Below, piece by piece: positions 45,577-57,121 of a DNA stretch of 64,000 nucleotides. This DNA comes from Hibiscus mutabilis (lineage: Eukaryota > Streptophyta > Magnoliopsida > Malvales > Malvaceae): NCBI GenBank assembly GCA_019671005.1, contig CM033752.1, positions 9,672,001-9,736,000 on the forward strand, given 5' to 3'. A model generated the notes under the pieces. It did not search any database, had not been told where the DNA came from, and worked only from the letters and a program-made list of their open reading frames with translations. A program made the position numbers and the translations under genes. Each line of letters opens with the position of its first letter. The first letter of the stretch is position 1.

Positions 45577-47658
45577 TACTTGAGATTGATAAAAAAGGAA
45601 TCAATTCGAGTTAATATTATTCGTATTGATAACTGATAAAGGATTATTAAGAGAATTTTATCCGATAAAGATTTTGGGTGAATTATCAGTATATTGGATT
45701 GAGTCAAAATTTCAAGATTTTGATTTTTACAAAATTATGGAATATTTTCTATATCAATAATTTTTTATTTATGGAAGTTAGAAATATGAGAATTTCAAAT
45801 TTGATCCGATAGTTCAAAAAATGGAAATCGTTGATCTGATAGTTCAAAAAATGGAAATCGTAGTAAGTGATTATCGGGTAATCGGATCGAATTAGAATTT
45901 TAAAGACAGCTCAATAAGCCATAGAAAATTCACAAAATATTATTTTTTTGAATATTTTAATGATTCTAGTTGGATTCTAACTAGACTTGTTTCTATTTTT
46001 ATAAGATGGCAAATTTGAAAATAAAACATAGTTGGAGGATTATTTGGACTTAAAAAAATAAATGAATTTAATATTCATTTAATTAATAAATGTGGCATTA
46101 ATAAAATAAAAGGTGAACAAATTTGTTCATCTTCATCCTCCCATTTTCGAAACCAACAAGAGAAAGAAGAGGAAAAATACACCAAATTTTCCTAGGCATT
46201 TTGAAGGTTCCAAAGTTAGAATCAAGGTATGTTGCTTTGGAAAAAATGATCTATACTTAATGCTCTTTCTATTGATAGTAATTTTGCATAGTAATTTGAA
46301 GAATTATTCATGATATTGATGAGATAAAAAATAGGGTTTCATATTCTATGTTGAGATTGAAGCTTAAGTTAAGTAAATCAAGTGTTATGGAGTTGAAATC
46401 AAGCTTAGATTTAGATTTATTGCATGTTTGAAGACATAAACCCTAACCCTAGAATTTGGGATTTTATTTAGGGTTTTGCAATTGATGATGGAAATGAAAG
46501 ATTTATGATATTAGAAGGTTGGTTTTGATGTTAGAATAAAAAATCCCCAACTAGTTCTTTAAGTGACCATTTTGGTGTATATGAGGAAATTTGGAGAAAC
46601 AATGTGAAAAATTATCCTAGTGATGGATTTGAAGAGATTGCGAATTTAGAAGCTTGATTATGGCATTGGGACCAAAATAAAGTCCTTGAAAAGTTTAGAC
46701 ACCCAATTTGCCATATAGGAATAAATTGGGGTTCTAAGTGTAAATTTTTGGAAATGAAGAATATATGTTGGAAAAATTATTTTGAGCATTTTAGAATATT
46801 GTTTGAATGAAAAACAATCTTGGAGAAGTTTAGTGACCATTTTGGCCAAGGGCTAAATTAGAAGGAAAAATTTGAGAAAAATTGTAAAAATGTTGGATTG
46901 ATTAATTAGTACAAGTTTGCAAAGTTTTGTGCGGAATTAGTGACTAAAATGTCACTTTAACAAAGGTTAGTGGATTGAAGGGCATTGAGTAAAAGTTAAT
47001 GGAAAATGTTAGAATTATGGAGTAATTGTGATTCGGGTTGAATAAATTGCAAAAGTTGCAAAATGGTCACTAGGGACCGAAATGGACTTTTCGGCTACTA
47101 AGGGAGAAAAAGGGAAAATTCTTGGAAAAAATTCTATATTCGAATAATTATACTAGTATTTTGTAGTTAAGCAGTGTTAGATTAAAAAGAAATCTAACAT
47201 GTATATTATTGTCTATGTTCGATGGGTAAATTTGCAGCATCCGAGTAGGACAAGGAAATACGAGATAAAAGAGGCAAGGAAAAAGTAGTGGATTAACTTA
47301 GTGAGACCCAATATTGTACATAGCCCAGGTGAGTGCATTATATGCATGTATGACATGATACAAATAGGACGACTTGCGATAAGTCGACCTTGATATTAAT
47401 GAAAAATGTATGTTGATCAAATTATGCTAATGGCATGAAAATTATATGGCATATGGAATACATGGATATGGCATAATGATTTATCTAAGATAAATTAGAT
47501 TTTAGATTTTGGGTATGAACTGCCCATTATCAAATTATGGATGATAGTATTGATTGATTGGATATTGAATGTGAAAATATTATACTATTATGCCCATGTA
47601 CTAGTGTGAGAGTCTTTGGTATAGTTGGATATCCATAGAGTCCTTGCAGCTGCATCAT

Positions 47659-47861
47659 AGCACTACGGTGCGAGATAGACTCTTCGGGGTCAAGACAGAC
47701 TTTACGGAGTCGAGTTAGACTCTACGGAGTCAGTTCAAACACTACGATGTTACATAGCACAAAATGTGCGAGTATGAGGAGCAAAGGGCACCCTCGAGTA
47801 CGTACTCATCTCAGTCGCTTCGGTGATGCAGACGCTAAGGTGTCGTAGACACTATGGTGTC
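47659..47861 (+). repeat. 20-bp-periodic array of UNCG-loop hairpins in the LTR
   Basis: Stem-loops with four-base loops: GCAC-TACG-GTGC (loop 47664), GACTC-TTCG-GGGTC (47683), GACTT-TACG-GAGTC (47703), GACTC-TACG-GAGTC (47723) and AACAC-TACG-ATGTT (47743). Loops are 19, 20, 20 and 20 bp apart. Degraded members follow at 47814-47827 (TTCG loop), 47831-47844 (TAAG loop) and 47848-47861 (TATG loop). UUCG and UACG belong to the stable UNCG RNA tetraloop class. Confidence 0.8.
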
Positions 47862-48732
47862 GTGATGACTCGCGTACCATGGCATCAAATGAAATTGTAC
47901 TTTGGGCTATAATTTAGGAAATGCTTTTATGCAGGTAGATAGGCCAATATGTCTATCGTATTTATCACCGATAAAGTAAGAATGATGTTATGACTTTAAA
48001 TATTTATATCTACAAGCAACCATGATTCATTGAAATAAGTTAGTTTCTCATTTACCATGATAAATGATGAAATGTTATAAATTATATAGAGAATTGCATG
48101 CCATTTTTACAGGAATAGTGATATTTATTTTATTGGTTTATATTGTATTTTTATGCCTCACTAAGTTATACTTAGCGTGTGTTTCGTAATACATGTAGGT
48201 CGATCACGCTAGTAGTATCGAAAAAGGAGCTGCACTTTTGGAAATCGAGATATCGCTTATAAGCAATAGTATGTACACTTACATCCTAATCTAGTGGGCA
48301 TGTACTCGTATTTTAAATTGCAGTTGTTTTGTATTACTAAACTTATAAGTTATTTTACTTATTTTAGGTGGGCTTGTAAACTAAGTATTATGGATGAACA
48401 ATATGGTTTTAAACTCTTAGTAGTGGAATTTGGTATAATTATTACGTAGTTAATGCTTATCGAATAGCGATTTTAAAATCAAGAAAAGGTCTAGGTAGCA
48501 CACATAGTTTACACCCTAAATTGTGTTTTCATGTTAATATTTGTCTTAAATATTTATTTAACCAATTCAGGGTCGAAACTAGGTGACACTAGACAGTTTT
48601 GTAATTTAATGAAACCGAGGAAAAATTACTAAACTCATTTTTTTTAAATTTACAAGTCAGGAAATTAGTTAAAAACTTTAGTAACATCTTCAATGTGTAT
48701 TTAATTATTGAATATACGTTGAGGGTGTTACA

Positions 48733-49893
48733 GTTCCGATCTCTGCCACTCGTCTAGACACCCTTCTCTAAGGGGATCATGATTCGGGCCTTTATACTGT
48801 CCGGTCCAGATACCTTTTCTTACAGCGACCGGCCCCCTTAATTACTAGGCCTTCCTGTGTCTGGAAGCTTATTTTGAAGTTGCTGGTTTTCCCAAAAGTT
48901 TGCACCTTCGGTTGGCGAATTGGACGCGAAGACCTTCTTACGGGAAGCCGACTCCATGCTACGGGCCTCTCCCTTGGTTCTTGCCCCTTGTACCGGCATG
49001 ACTCGGAGACGATCCTCTATGTTCTCCGCCATTGTCCCAGTTCAGCTAAAGCCCTTCTTCTGGCAGGCTTGTCCCGAGCTCTAGTCTCCAGTCGCAGGGC
49101 TACTACTATTGCTTGTCTTGAGGAAACTACTACTCCGTTCTCTCTCTAGACTCCTTTTCTCTTTTCCTTGTTGTGTTTTGGTACCTTTGGCGATGAAGGA
49201 ATGATTAAGTCCATGAAAAGCTTTTACGACCCATCTGAGTCTTGGTCTCTAATGCCCTCTGTCTCCACCACGACTACCGTTCTGCGACTGCGCCTCCCTG
49301 CAATCTACAGTCAGCATCTTCCTCGTCAGTTCTCTGAGCAAGGCTGACGGCTGCCTTCTGCTGGGAAAATCAAGGTGAATGTTGATGGCGCTTTTGACCC
49401 TTCCACCCACTCTGCTTCTATTTGTGTTATTGCTCAGTGCGGCAAAGGGACGGTGATTGGTGGTCTAGCCCGTCCTATTGACAAATGCCTGGATGCATCT
49501 TTTTTTGAGGCCTCAGCCCTGATTGTCGGACTACAGATGGCCCACGATAAGGGGTGGTCCAACATTATCTTTGAGTCTGACTCGGCTATAGTTGTGCACA
49601 AAACTAACAGATCTATGGCCGATTTATCAAACCTTTACAGCTCTTTTGCTCGGGTACGAGACATCTTACGTTACCACGACCATCACTTTAGGATCTCATA
49701 TGAATCGCGCTCTTCGAACTTAGCTGCACATAGCTTGGCTACTTGGCCCCTTCGGTCCTTTTCCTCTTTGTATTTCGACTCGGTTTGTCCTGAGATTATT
49801 TCTTCTATTTTCGTGAAGACATGCCATCCTCTTCTTAGTAATGATATCTTTGGGTACTCTTTTTCCCCTTTTAGGCACCCCCACAGGCCCTGA
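48733..49893 (+). pseudogene. LINE copy 3 zinc region and RNase H domain
   Basis: After the solo LTR the RT-associated zinc region continues: PKVCTFGWRIGREDLLTGSR, CPLYRHDSETILYVLRHCPS (Cys/His residues visible) and SSAKALLLAGLS. After a non-conserved linker the frame 49375-49893 is open to the natural stop. It holds a full RNase H domain: VNVDGAFDPS (first Asp), FFEASALIVGLQMAHDKGWS (Glu), FESDSAIVVHK (Asp) and SRSSNLAAHSLA (His). This is the most complete RNase H in the window. A plant L1 RNase H; function is lost with the broken upstream frame. Confidence 0.88.
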
Positions 49894-49896
49894 CTT

Positions 49897-52800
49897 TGTA
49901 ACCCCCTTGACCCGGCCTAGACGCCCAACCAAACCAAGAAGGCTACATTAGGTTTACCATAGCAAACCGAAGAGATACAACCAAACTCGGTCTTTTTTTT
50001 TCCTTTTTAGCTTATCTAGATGCCAATTATTAACCCTACATGTTCATGTGGACCTTAAGTGCAACCCCAACTCAATCGGGCATCTATTTGACATCCAATT
50101 GATCACATCTTCGATTTAGGGACCAAATTGTAAATACAAAAAATTTCAGGATTAAAGATCAATTTTAAGATACTAACTTTTAATGAGACAGATTCCAGAC
50201 ATTCACCTCTAATTTCAACTCAATCCGAACATTCTATCACATACAATAGCATTGGCAAGATCGAGGGACTAAAATGCAAATAAAGCAAAATTGTCCCAAT
50301 GTGACAATAATTAAATTAACGGTCATACGTACCGATATAGATAAACCCGTATCGATACGATTTGAAACACCCCATTTCGTTACATCTCCATGTCGTATCG
50401 ATACGCCTAACTAAAATCTCGAACTTTTGAAAACCTTAATGACCGTACCAATACGACTCTTCGGCGTTTCGATATACGGGTTTGGGACGAAAATATTGAT
50501 TTCCAATAACTGAAACCCATATCGAAACACCCTTTTCTGTACCGATACGATAAGACCAAAATGGCCTAGGCATATCGAAACACCAGCCTTCGTACCGATC
50601 CTTCAAGCCTAAAAATGCCTAGCCGTACCAATACGGTCCCCCGCATATCAGTACGCATGGTCTATAATGTCACATTTTGGCTGGTTTTTCATCCCAAAAG
50701 CATACTCTAATCAATCCAACATGCTTAAAACACAATACCAGCATGCCAAACATATCACAACCAACTAGCATCTCAATTCTAACAACACAACAAGGCTTCA
50801 TGCATCAAAAGGAAATCTATAGGCATGCTTCCTAATTTTGCATCCAAGCACACACCAAAAGACAAACCAGCACCAAAATCAATCCTTAAAGGCCATTTAC
50901 AAACCAAGAGAAACTAAAGAAACATGCTCCAACAGGGAGTTCCACAAAACATCTCCCAAACCACTACAAATACCCCATTGCCCTTATTTATTATAGTATA
51001 GACTCTAACATACTTTGGAAACAAGTCTTGCCAAGATCCCCTTGCTTCTTGCTACCTTCCGAGACTTTAATTCTCTGCATTGATGGACAAAGAGAGCGTA
51101 AGCACACAAGGCTTAGTGAGGAATGCTCAGAACGAACACCATCAATGCATTTAAAACCATTTACAGAACATCATCCTTTTAAAACATCATGCCCTTTCTA
51201 AAACATGCACTTTACATCCTTAAAACCAGCATATGAAACCATATGCTACATGTATCATTAATCAACAGCAAGTCACATTGCTAACCCTCTACTTAAGCCT
51301 TCCCATGCATTACTACCAAATGCAAAGCTCAAGGAGAAACATGTATAAATCATATTATACAACATAACCATTTCAATGATACATTAACAATTATATTGGC
51401 TTACAAGTGATCATTAAACAAGTCCAATAACAAAAGAGTTCATCAGATACACGGATTCAACAAGTGTTAACCCAACACTTCAAGCCACCTCAACCGGAAT
51501 AGCGATACAATCACAATCGCGGTATTTAACAACCGGGTACACTTTCAACCCACGGGGACACCAACCCCTTTCATCGGTTAGATGCTTAACCCACTAACGG
51601 GAGTTTTCGGTACCGTATAACCCCTCAACTGTTAGGGTACTTGGATAGAGTATTCAGTACGCCATATAAACCCCTCAACATCCAAGGTGACTTATTTACA
51701 GTGCACTCAATCCTATGACTGGCCAACTATAACCGATAACAATTTTAAAACCACATCACTTGCCAATATAATTAACCAAATAACATTTACCTCACTGTTT
51801 TTAACAAGCATTATACCATGTCATTTCCAAAGCAACAACCATGCTTTAAAACACAAGTATAAACCATACTTACAAGGATCATTTACCATGTGCATCATTC
51901 AGCAAAACATGCTTAAAAACAGTATATTGAATACTTTAAATCATGCATAAACATCAGGTACATGAACATTTAACCAAATGCATAAAACCATTTAACACTA
52001 TCACAACCGAGAGAGTAAAACCACTTTATACTTACTTCCGAGTCTAGGTAAGTGTTTGAAGCTCTACCTTAACTCCCAAAACTCTGTTCCCAAAAATCAA
52101 AACGCTTTAAACCACGTTTTCACTCACTAATACGCGAAACCTCGATTCGCCGATACGAAATCAAGTATCCGAAACCTCCAACGCTTCTCCAATCACTTCC
52201 AGATCAACCACCCCTGTTTTTACCCCAAAACAATAGAGGATTAATGCATCATAATGCATTCTAAACACAACAACTACAACCCTTCTCAGATTTCCACCAA
52301 ACCTTCACAATTAACCCTCCACAACAACCAAAAACATAACCAAAACACTTCTATTCACAACCCAGCCAACATCTATCAATCTAACATCATTTTCAACATC
52401 AAGATACATCTAAAAACAGATCCAAAACAACCTACCACCTCCAGCAACCTTACAACCATAAAAACACCACAAAACCTCAAAACTACCAACCTAAACAAGT
52501 AGAGATTCTTAAGTTTCGGGATTCCATTGATAAAAAACACTTATCAACATCACTAAACATCAAAAATATAATTCAAAGCATCCTTAATTACTGGAAATCA
52601 GATCCAATCCGTGAATTAACTCATTTTCCCCAAATAACTCAATTAAACATTAGAAAATCATCAAATCATATTAGAAACACAAAAACAAGGATAAAATGCT
52701 TGGGAATTTCAGTAAAGAACCATACAATAGAGGAGATCTCGGACCTTACCCCTATTGTGAAGTTTCTCCCTCAATTGACTTGTGAAAAGCTAAGAAAACA

Positions 52801-53035
52801 CAAGATTATTGTAAGATTTTGTGTAAACAATCTTTATAAAACAATTTGAAACAATAAAATCAAGTTAGAAACCACCTTACCTCTGGAAATTTGATGAAAA
52901 CCTGAGTGTTTGGTTGAAGAGAATGGAGAGAAAAAGTTGAGAGAAAATGACGTGATTTTTGTTTTCGAGAGTAAAAACTAACTTTTTAACAAAATCCTCT
53001 TTAATTACCAATTAAAACACATGTTAAAATTGTCA
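49897..53035 (-). mobile_element. Tekay-like LTR, truncated, same family as 22081-25563
   Basis: Starts TGTAACCCCCTTGACCCGG three bases after the LINE copy 3 stop, and is collinear with the complete solo LTR to about 53030, roughly 330 bp short of the LTR's other end. Spot-checked identity is about 80-90%. On the left the target would be GACTT; no second copy is found at 53036, where LINE copy 4 endonuclease begins, so a deletion joined them. No coding sequence. The paired-site array is conserved (see 50329). Confidence 0.9.
50329..50654. promoter_or_regulatory. Second copy of the paired GTACCGATAC-type site array
   Basis: Pairs at 50329/50349, 50519/50539, 50572/50592 and 50625/50645 keep the exact 20-bp step. 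50445/50466 is 21 bp apart. One pair near 50379/50395 is shortened. Several sites have changed CG to CA or TG (for example GTACCAATAC at 50445 and 50625), the change expected from methylated cytosines, while spacing has held. Confidence 0.7.
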
Positions 53036-53505
53036 ATTTGTGAACGGGCATGTCGACAGCCACCCTATTTTTTGTTGTCAAATAGGATCTCATTCAAATC
53101 TCCTCCAATTAGCCAGGGGAGAGACGAGGAAGAACTTAAAGTGTCGATAAGCTCACATGTTTTAGTTTTTTGATTTGTTTCAACGTAGCCATAAATTCTA
53201 GATAAGTGGAATTGAGTAGAATTTGTATGAATAACAGTATCGATATGATGGTCCGAGTGTGAAAGCAAATCAACATTCAAATTATTATTCCAAAGAAAAA
53301 TTATTCCAGAGCAAGTTTGACTGGCATTAACAGTGATGCAGCCATACATATTAAGGGGAATTTGTAGTCTTTCGCTATAAAAATTGTTGAGACGAGTTTC
53401 GCATAGAAATAATATATCAAGATTAAACTTAGCTACAACTCGTCCTAGGGCCTGAACTGCCTTGGCTTTACCAAGACCCCTACAGTTCCAACATAAGATT
53501 TTCAT
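53036..53505 (-). pseudogene. LINE copy 4 ORF2 start, endonuclease N-terminal half
   Basis: Open from ATG 53505: MKILCWNCRGLGKAKAVQAL, FNLDILFLCETRL (catalytic Glu), SGIIFLWNNNLNVDLLSHSD, YVETNQKTKTCELIDTLSSS and LPWLIGGDLNEI with the catalytic GDLNE. The frame stops just after NKK and the LINE ends at about 53036 in a segment equivalent to GGCRRAHSQIS of copy 2. The start codon overlaps the ORF1 stop as ATGA (53502-53505). Confidence 0.88.
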
Positions 53506-54860
53506 TTTCCTAGGCGGGGTTGAACATCAACCTCCGCCGGAGAGTTTTTCCCGCTGCTCATCCCAGCTATGTTATTTTTGGTGGTGGGTGAAGGCCGAAC
53601 CTTCTTGGCCTTTATAGCTTCAACAAGTGGAGAACGCCTCTTTTTGTTGCAAGGATTCATATTCCTCAGATCTTGGTTGCTAGCTGCGGATGTTGGTTGT
53701 TTAGGTAACAAGTCATCAAAATCAGATAGCAAAGGTGAAGGTGCACAATGAGCTGCCTTACCCGTTTCCTTTTCAAAAATGGAGACAGCCGTGTCCACAA
53801 TGACACTTTCTTTGGTCGGTATGTTGGTAAGGGAACAACATGAATCGATGCAGCTGTTGAGGGTGCTCTTTTTGCTATATTTTCTGTCGGTATAGGTGAC
53901 TCAACAACCAACAGTGGTGCAGTAGCTGCCGTAGCATCTGACTATGCAGTAAATGGAGCCGCAGTCACCTCCCTATTCACGGCAGCAAAATCTGTTGCGT
54001 CTGATGGAAGCGTCTCCCCTTGATTGATCTTTCTCGCGGCAGGTTTGTGTTCATTATCGAGCACAGTAGTTTAGGTGAAAGATTCAGCGTCCATCGAGTT
54101 GTTATTAACATAATAAGTACCTTTGTCATTGTCCATCATGGTATCATTAGTTTTGTTAGCCATAACTGTTTTTCTTTTATCTGTAAACAACAAAAATAAA
54201 ACTCAGAAAGACCATATAAAAATTATTTTAAAACATCAAGAAAGGTAAAATACCAGAACTGTTAGGTGGCAGTTCGGAAGATGATTCCACATCATGATAA
54301 CGAATACGTCTTTTCAAACTAGAAGGTCCTCCTTGAGATTTAGGAGGAGTGAAACGGAGCCAGTCTCCATATTGTAATTTTGTTGATTCATTAATCTGAA
54401 CAGTTTGGCAAGACGCGATCAAGTGGTCAATGATGCCGCGGCCGTGGCATAGAACAGGGAGCCATTCATACTGTAATGGGCAAAATTTCGGTGAAGACCC
54501 CAGGCCTCCTATTGCCACACACCGTCGTAGCGGTTTGGTAATATCCATAACTATCCCAACACGGAGGTAGTCTACCATGTTCCCATCAACATAGCGGGTA
54601 TCAGCCCAACAACAGTTCCAATGAAATAACCCAGTGACCGACCAGTGTTGTCTGCGATTTGATCATTTGCCATCAAAATGGTCAGAATGCTATAAATTCT
54701 CACCCAGATACGCATCTGAGTGAAGGTATATTCATCATTGGAGAGCTTTGAATGAAAAGGGTCCAGGGCGAGCGACTCATTTTTAAAGGTCCACGTTTCA
54801 ATATTTCTTTCCTCTTCGCGGCCGAAGAAAACTTGATTCGGAAATAGTTGAGCTTCAACA
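53502..54860 (-). pseudogene. LINE copy 4 ORF1 (RNA-binding protein), broken
   Basis: The N-terminal side near 54830-54640 reads FGREEERNIETWTFKNESLA, HSKLSNDEYTFTQMRIWVRI and ANDQIADNTGRSLGYFIGTV, matching the DUF4283-type fold of plant L1 ORF1. 54578-54228 reads VDYLRVGIVMDITKPLRRCV, then a knuckle with CHGRGIIDHLIASC in which the second Cys is Arg, and YGDWLRFTPPKSQGG. The C-terminal frame 53798-53502 is polar and ends SSGKNSPAEVDVQPRLGK. Stops interrupt the middle. Confidence 0.8.
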
Positions 54861-57121
54861 TTACCATATGGGTTCCGATTGGAAAGCAGTAAGATGGGAA
54901 AGAAGGTTGGGAAGTAATTTAAGGATTAAGTTTGGTAACATAATTTTGATAGGAAATTCAAGAATGGAAAGATCCAGATGGTGCACTATAATAAGGGAAT
55001 TGATGGAGACACTAAAACAATTTGGGAGAGAATTAAATAGGTATTTAATCCATATGGGGAAATAATTAATTAATATAAGGGAATTAAGAATTAAAAGTTT
55101 TTTAGTCCAAATGGAAACCGATTGGTAAGAGTTAGAAGGAGTGAGGAAGTTGCACGGTAATTCAAAGTGTAATTTAGGGAAAAAATTATTATAGAAAAGG
55201 CAATATTAGAATGATTTGCTTGGGAAATAATATCTATTAAGTAGATTAGGAATAGATATGGCGTTAAGTATAGTATGAAGTAAAAAATTAATCCTTTGGA
55301 AAAAATATGGAAGCCTTATATGTGGGTAAAGAAGGAATTAATTCTGCAGAAATTGATTTGGAGATAGTCGTATTCATGGTAATAATTCCTATTTCCGAGT
55401 TTGATGAAATTCCTGTCAGAGATAATTTCATGTTAGAAGTGTAATATTCAAAGGTGAAGTATTGTTATTGTTGACTAAATTAAAAAAACTTAATTGAGAA
55501 GTAGATAAGATTAGTAATAATGGAAGTAATTTTAGAGAAACTGAATATTAGGGGATGCAAGTCAGATAGAGAAAAAAGATATTGAAGAACATAGATGATC
55601 TTAGTTTTAGGAATGTGTGGTGGCGATTTCAATTGAATAAGCCAATGGAAGGGAGTCAAATGGAATATTAATTGAATAACAGAGGGAAATTGGACAATTA
55701 GAATATAATAATAGCTAGGAATAGTGTCTTTACGAACGTAAAAGGAAAAGATTCGAATTCGCATAGATCCATTTTCCATATTAAGATTTGTGTCATTTTA
55801 GTTTGAATTGTATATTCACGAATATAATTAATGGTCAATATAGATTTAAATAAGGATTTAATTGTGGATATGGTTATAATTTCAATCACGTTTGAAATAA
55901 TTCTCAGAGATGGTATAGGATTATTTGTAATTGCAGTGTGATATTGGAATTTAATTGTGATGAGAGGGAGAAAAATGATTCCAATGGCAGTTGTGCCATG
56001 TTTGATTGCATGAAATATTCCAATATTGGTATTGTATGTATTCCGAAAACGTATCCAAATGTAATCAGAGATGAATTTATCGTAATAATATTAGTAGGCA
56101 AAATTGTGAAAAATATATTGAGCAATAAGTTAGAGATAGCATAATTATATTGGCATATATTGTTCAAGAAAATCAATCTAAGTCGTAAAGACCAGGACAA
56201 ATGTCTTACAAAGGCAATAATTTTGGATGCTATAGAGTACCCTTTAAACTCTTTCCCCTGATATGTACAGTGGGATAAGAGAGTAATGTTGTAAAATGTA
56301 GATGGACTAATAAAAATATCATCTATATTTGAGTGGATTAATAATGATATGTATTCCATTGCACCTTTAAAGATACTGCTTATTGTGGAAAAAAATGATA
56401 GAAAATGAGATGTAAATAAAATGGAAAAAAATAAAAATGTTCTGGGATTATCATGAAATCTTGTGAAAGATATTTTGACCGGATTATTGTTTGCATCCTT
56501 CGATAATCAAGATAAGATCGATGGAGTATAATGGAAGCCAAGCAAAATTACAATAAACATGATAAACAAATTGAGTGGAAATGTTTGACTTTAATGGGAA
56601 CCAAACAACATTACAATAAGGATTATACAAGACGTGAGGTGTAAAATTTGAATTTATTAGGATGTAAAAGAAGAAGATATAAATCAAATACATATTGATT
56701 TTCCTTACGCTCGAAACACAGATTTTAATGGGATAAATGGAGCAGTACAAAAAAAATGCATATATTCAAGGTCAACCAATTGGAAGAGATAAGAATAACA
56801 AGGGTGTGATCGAAAAAACTCAACTCTCAAAACTAAAGGATCACTTCTGATCCAATAGGGTATCCAGAGACTGTGGAGAAGCTGTAACAACGGCACCAAA
56901 AAAACAGCCACCCTATGCTGTCCAGATAATGATCCCAACGCCAAAACTCCTAAGCATAAGTGTAAGACCGACGGCGATGAAAGAGGTGAACCGTAGAACC
57001 ACGGCAAGGTTGCGAGCGACTCTTCATGGTGGCGGAACGACGGAGGAGAACACAAGGGATAGGCGGAAAGGAAGACATGAGAGAAAGGGTTGAGAGAGTT
57101 GAGAGAATTTCGAATCACAAG
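54861..57121 (-). other. LINE copy 4 5' region, AT-rich non-coding
   Basis: No domain in any frame. About 55740-56340 is homologous to 38640-39240 and to part of 36160-36660 in copy 2, including GACCAGGACA (56190) and AGGCAATAA. The outer 100 bp is CT-rich on the minus strand (CTCTCAACTCTCTCAACCC), as in copy 2. The join to ORF1 near 54870 is not sharp: either the ORF1 start has decayed or another sequence was inserted there. Confidence 0.5.

Larger units (their letters stand above)
45037..48732 (+). mobile_element. Solo LTR of a second Tekay-like family, 3,696 bp
   Basis: Starts TGTAATACCCCGAAATTTGC and ends GAGGGTGTTACA, flanked by the perfect 5-bp duplication GTTCC (45032-45036 and 48733-48737). 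LINE reading frame continues across the empty site. Orientation is plus, judged from the TGTAATACCCC start shared with chromovirus LTRs. No ORF above about 66 codons. It contains a 5S rRNA-like segment and a hairpin array, listed separately, and differs from the LTR family at 22081 beyond its ends. Confidence 0.96.
43997..49896 (+). mobile_element. LINE copy 3, 5' truncated, plus strand
   Basis: Starts inside RT just before the catalytic box and runs through thumb, zinc region and RNase H to the ORF2 stop TGA (49891-49893). It is interrupted by a solo LTR at 45037-48732. Three bases after the stop a second, truncated LTR begins (49897), so no 3' UTR or poly(A) is seen. Same LINE family as the other copies, opposite orientation to copies 1, 2 and 4. 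Confidence 0.88.
53036..57121 (-). mobile_element. LINE copy 4, 5' part only, minus strand
   Basis: On the minus strand: CT-rich 5' end (57121-57050), AT-rich 5' region, ORF1 (about 54860-53502) and the first ~150 codons of ORF2 endonuclease (53505-53036). The rest of ORF2 is missing at the junction with the truncated LTR. The right edge abuts satellite at GTTGGAATTTTTAGCCG, the same monomer position as the right edge of copy 2. Confidence 0.85.
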
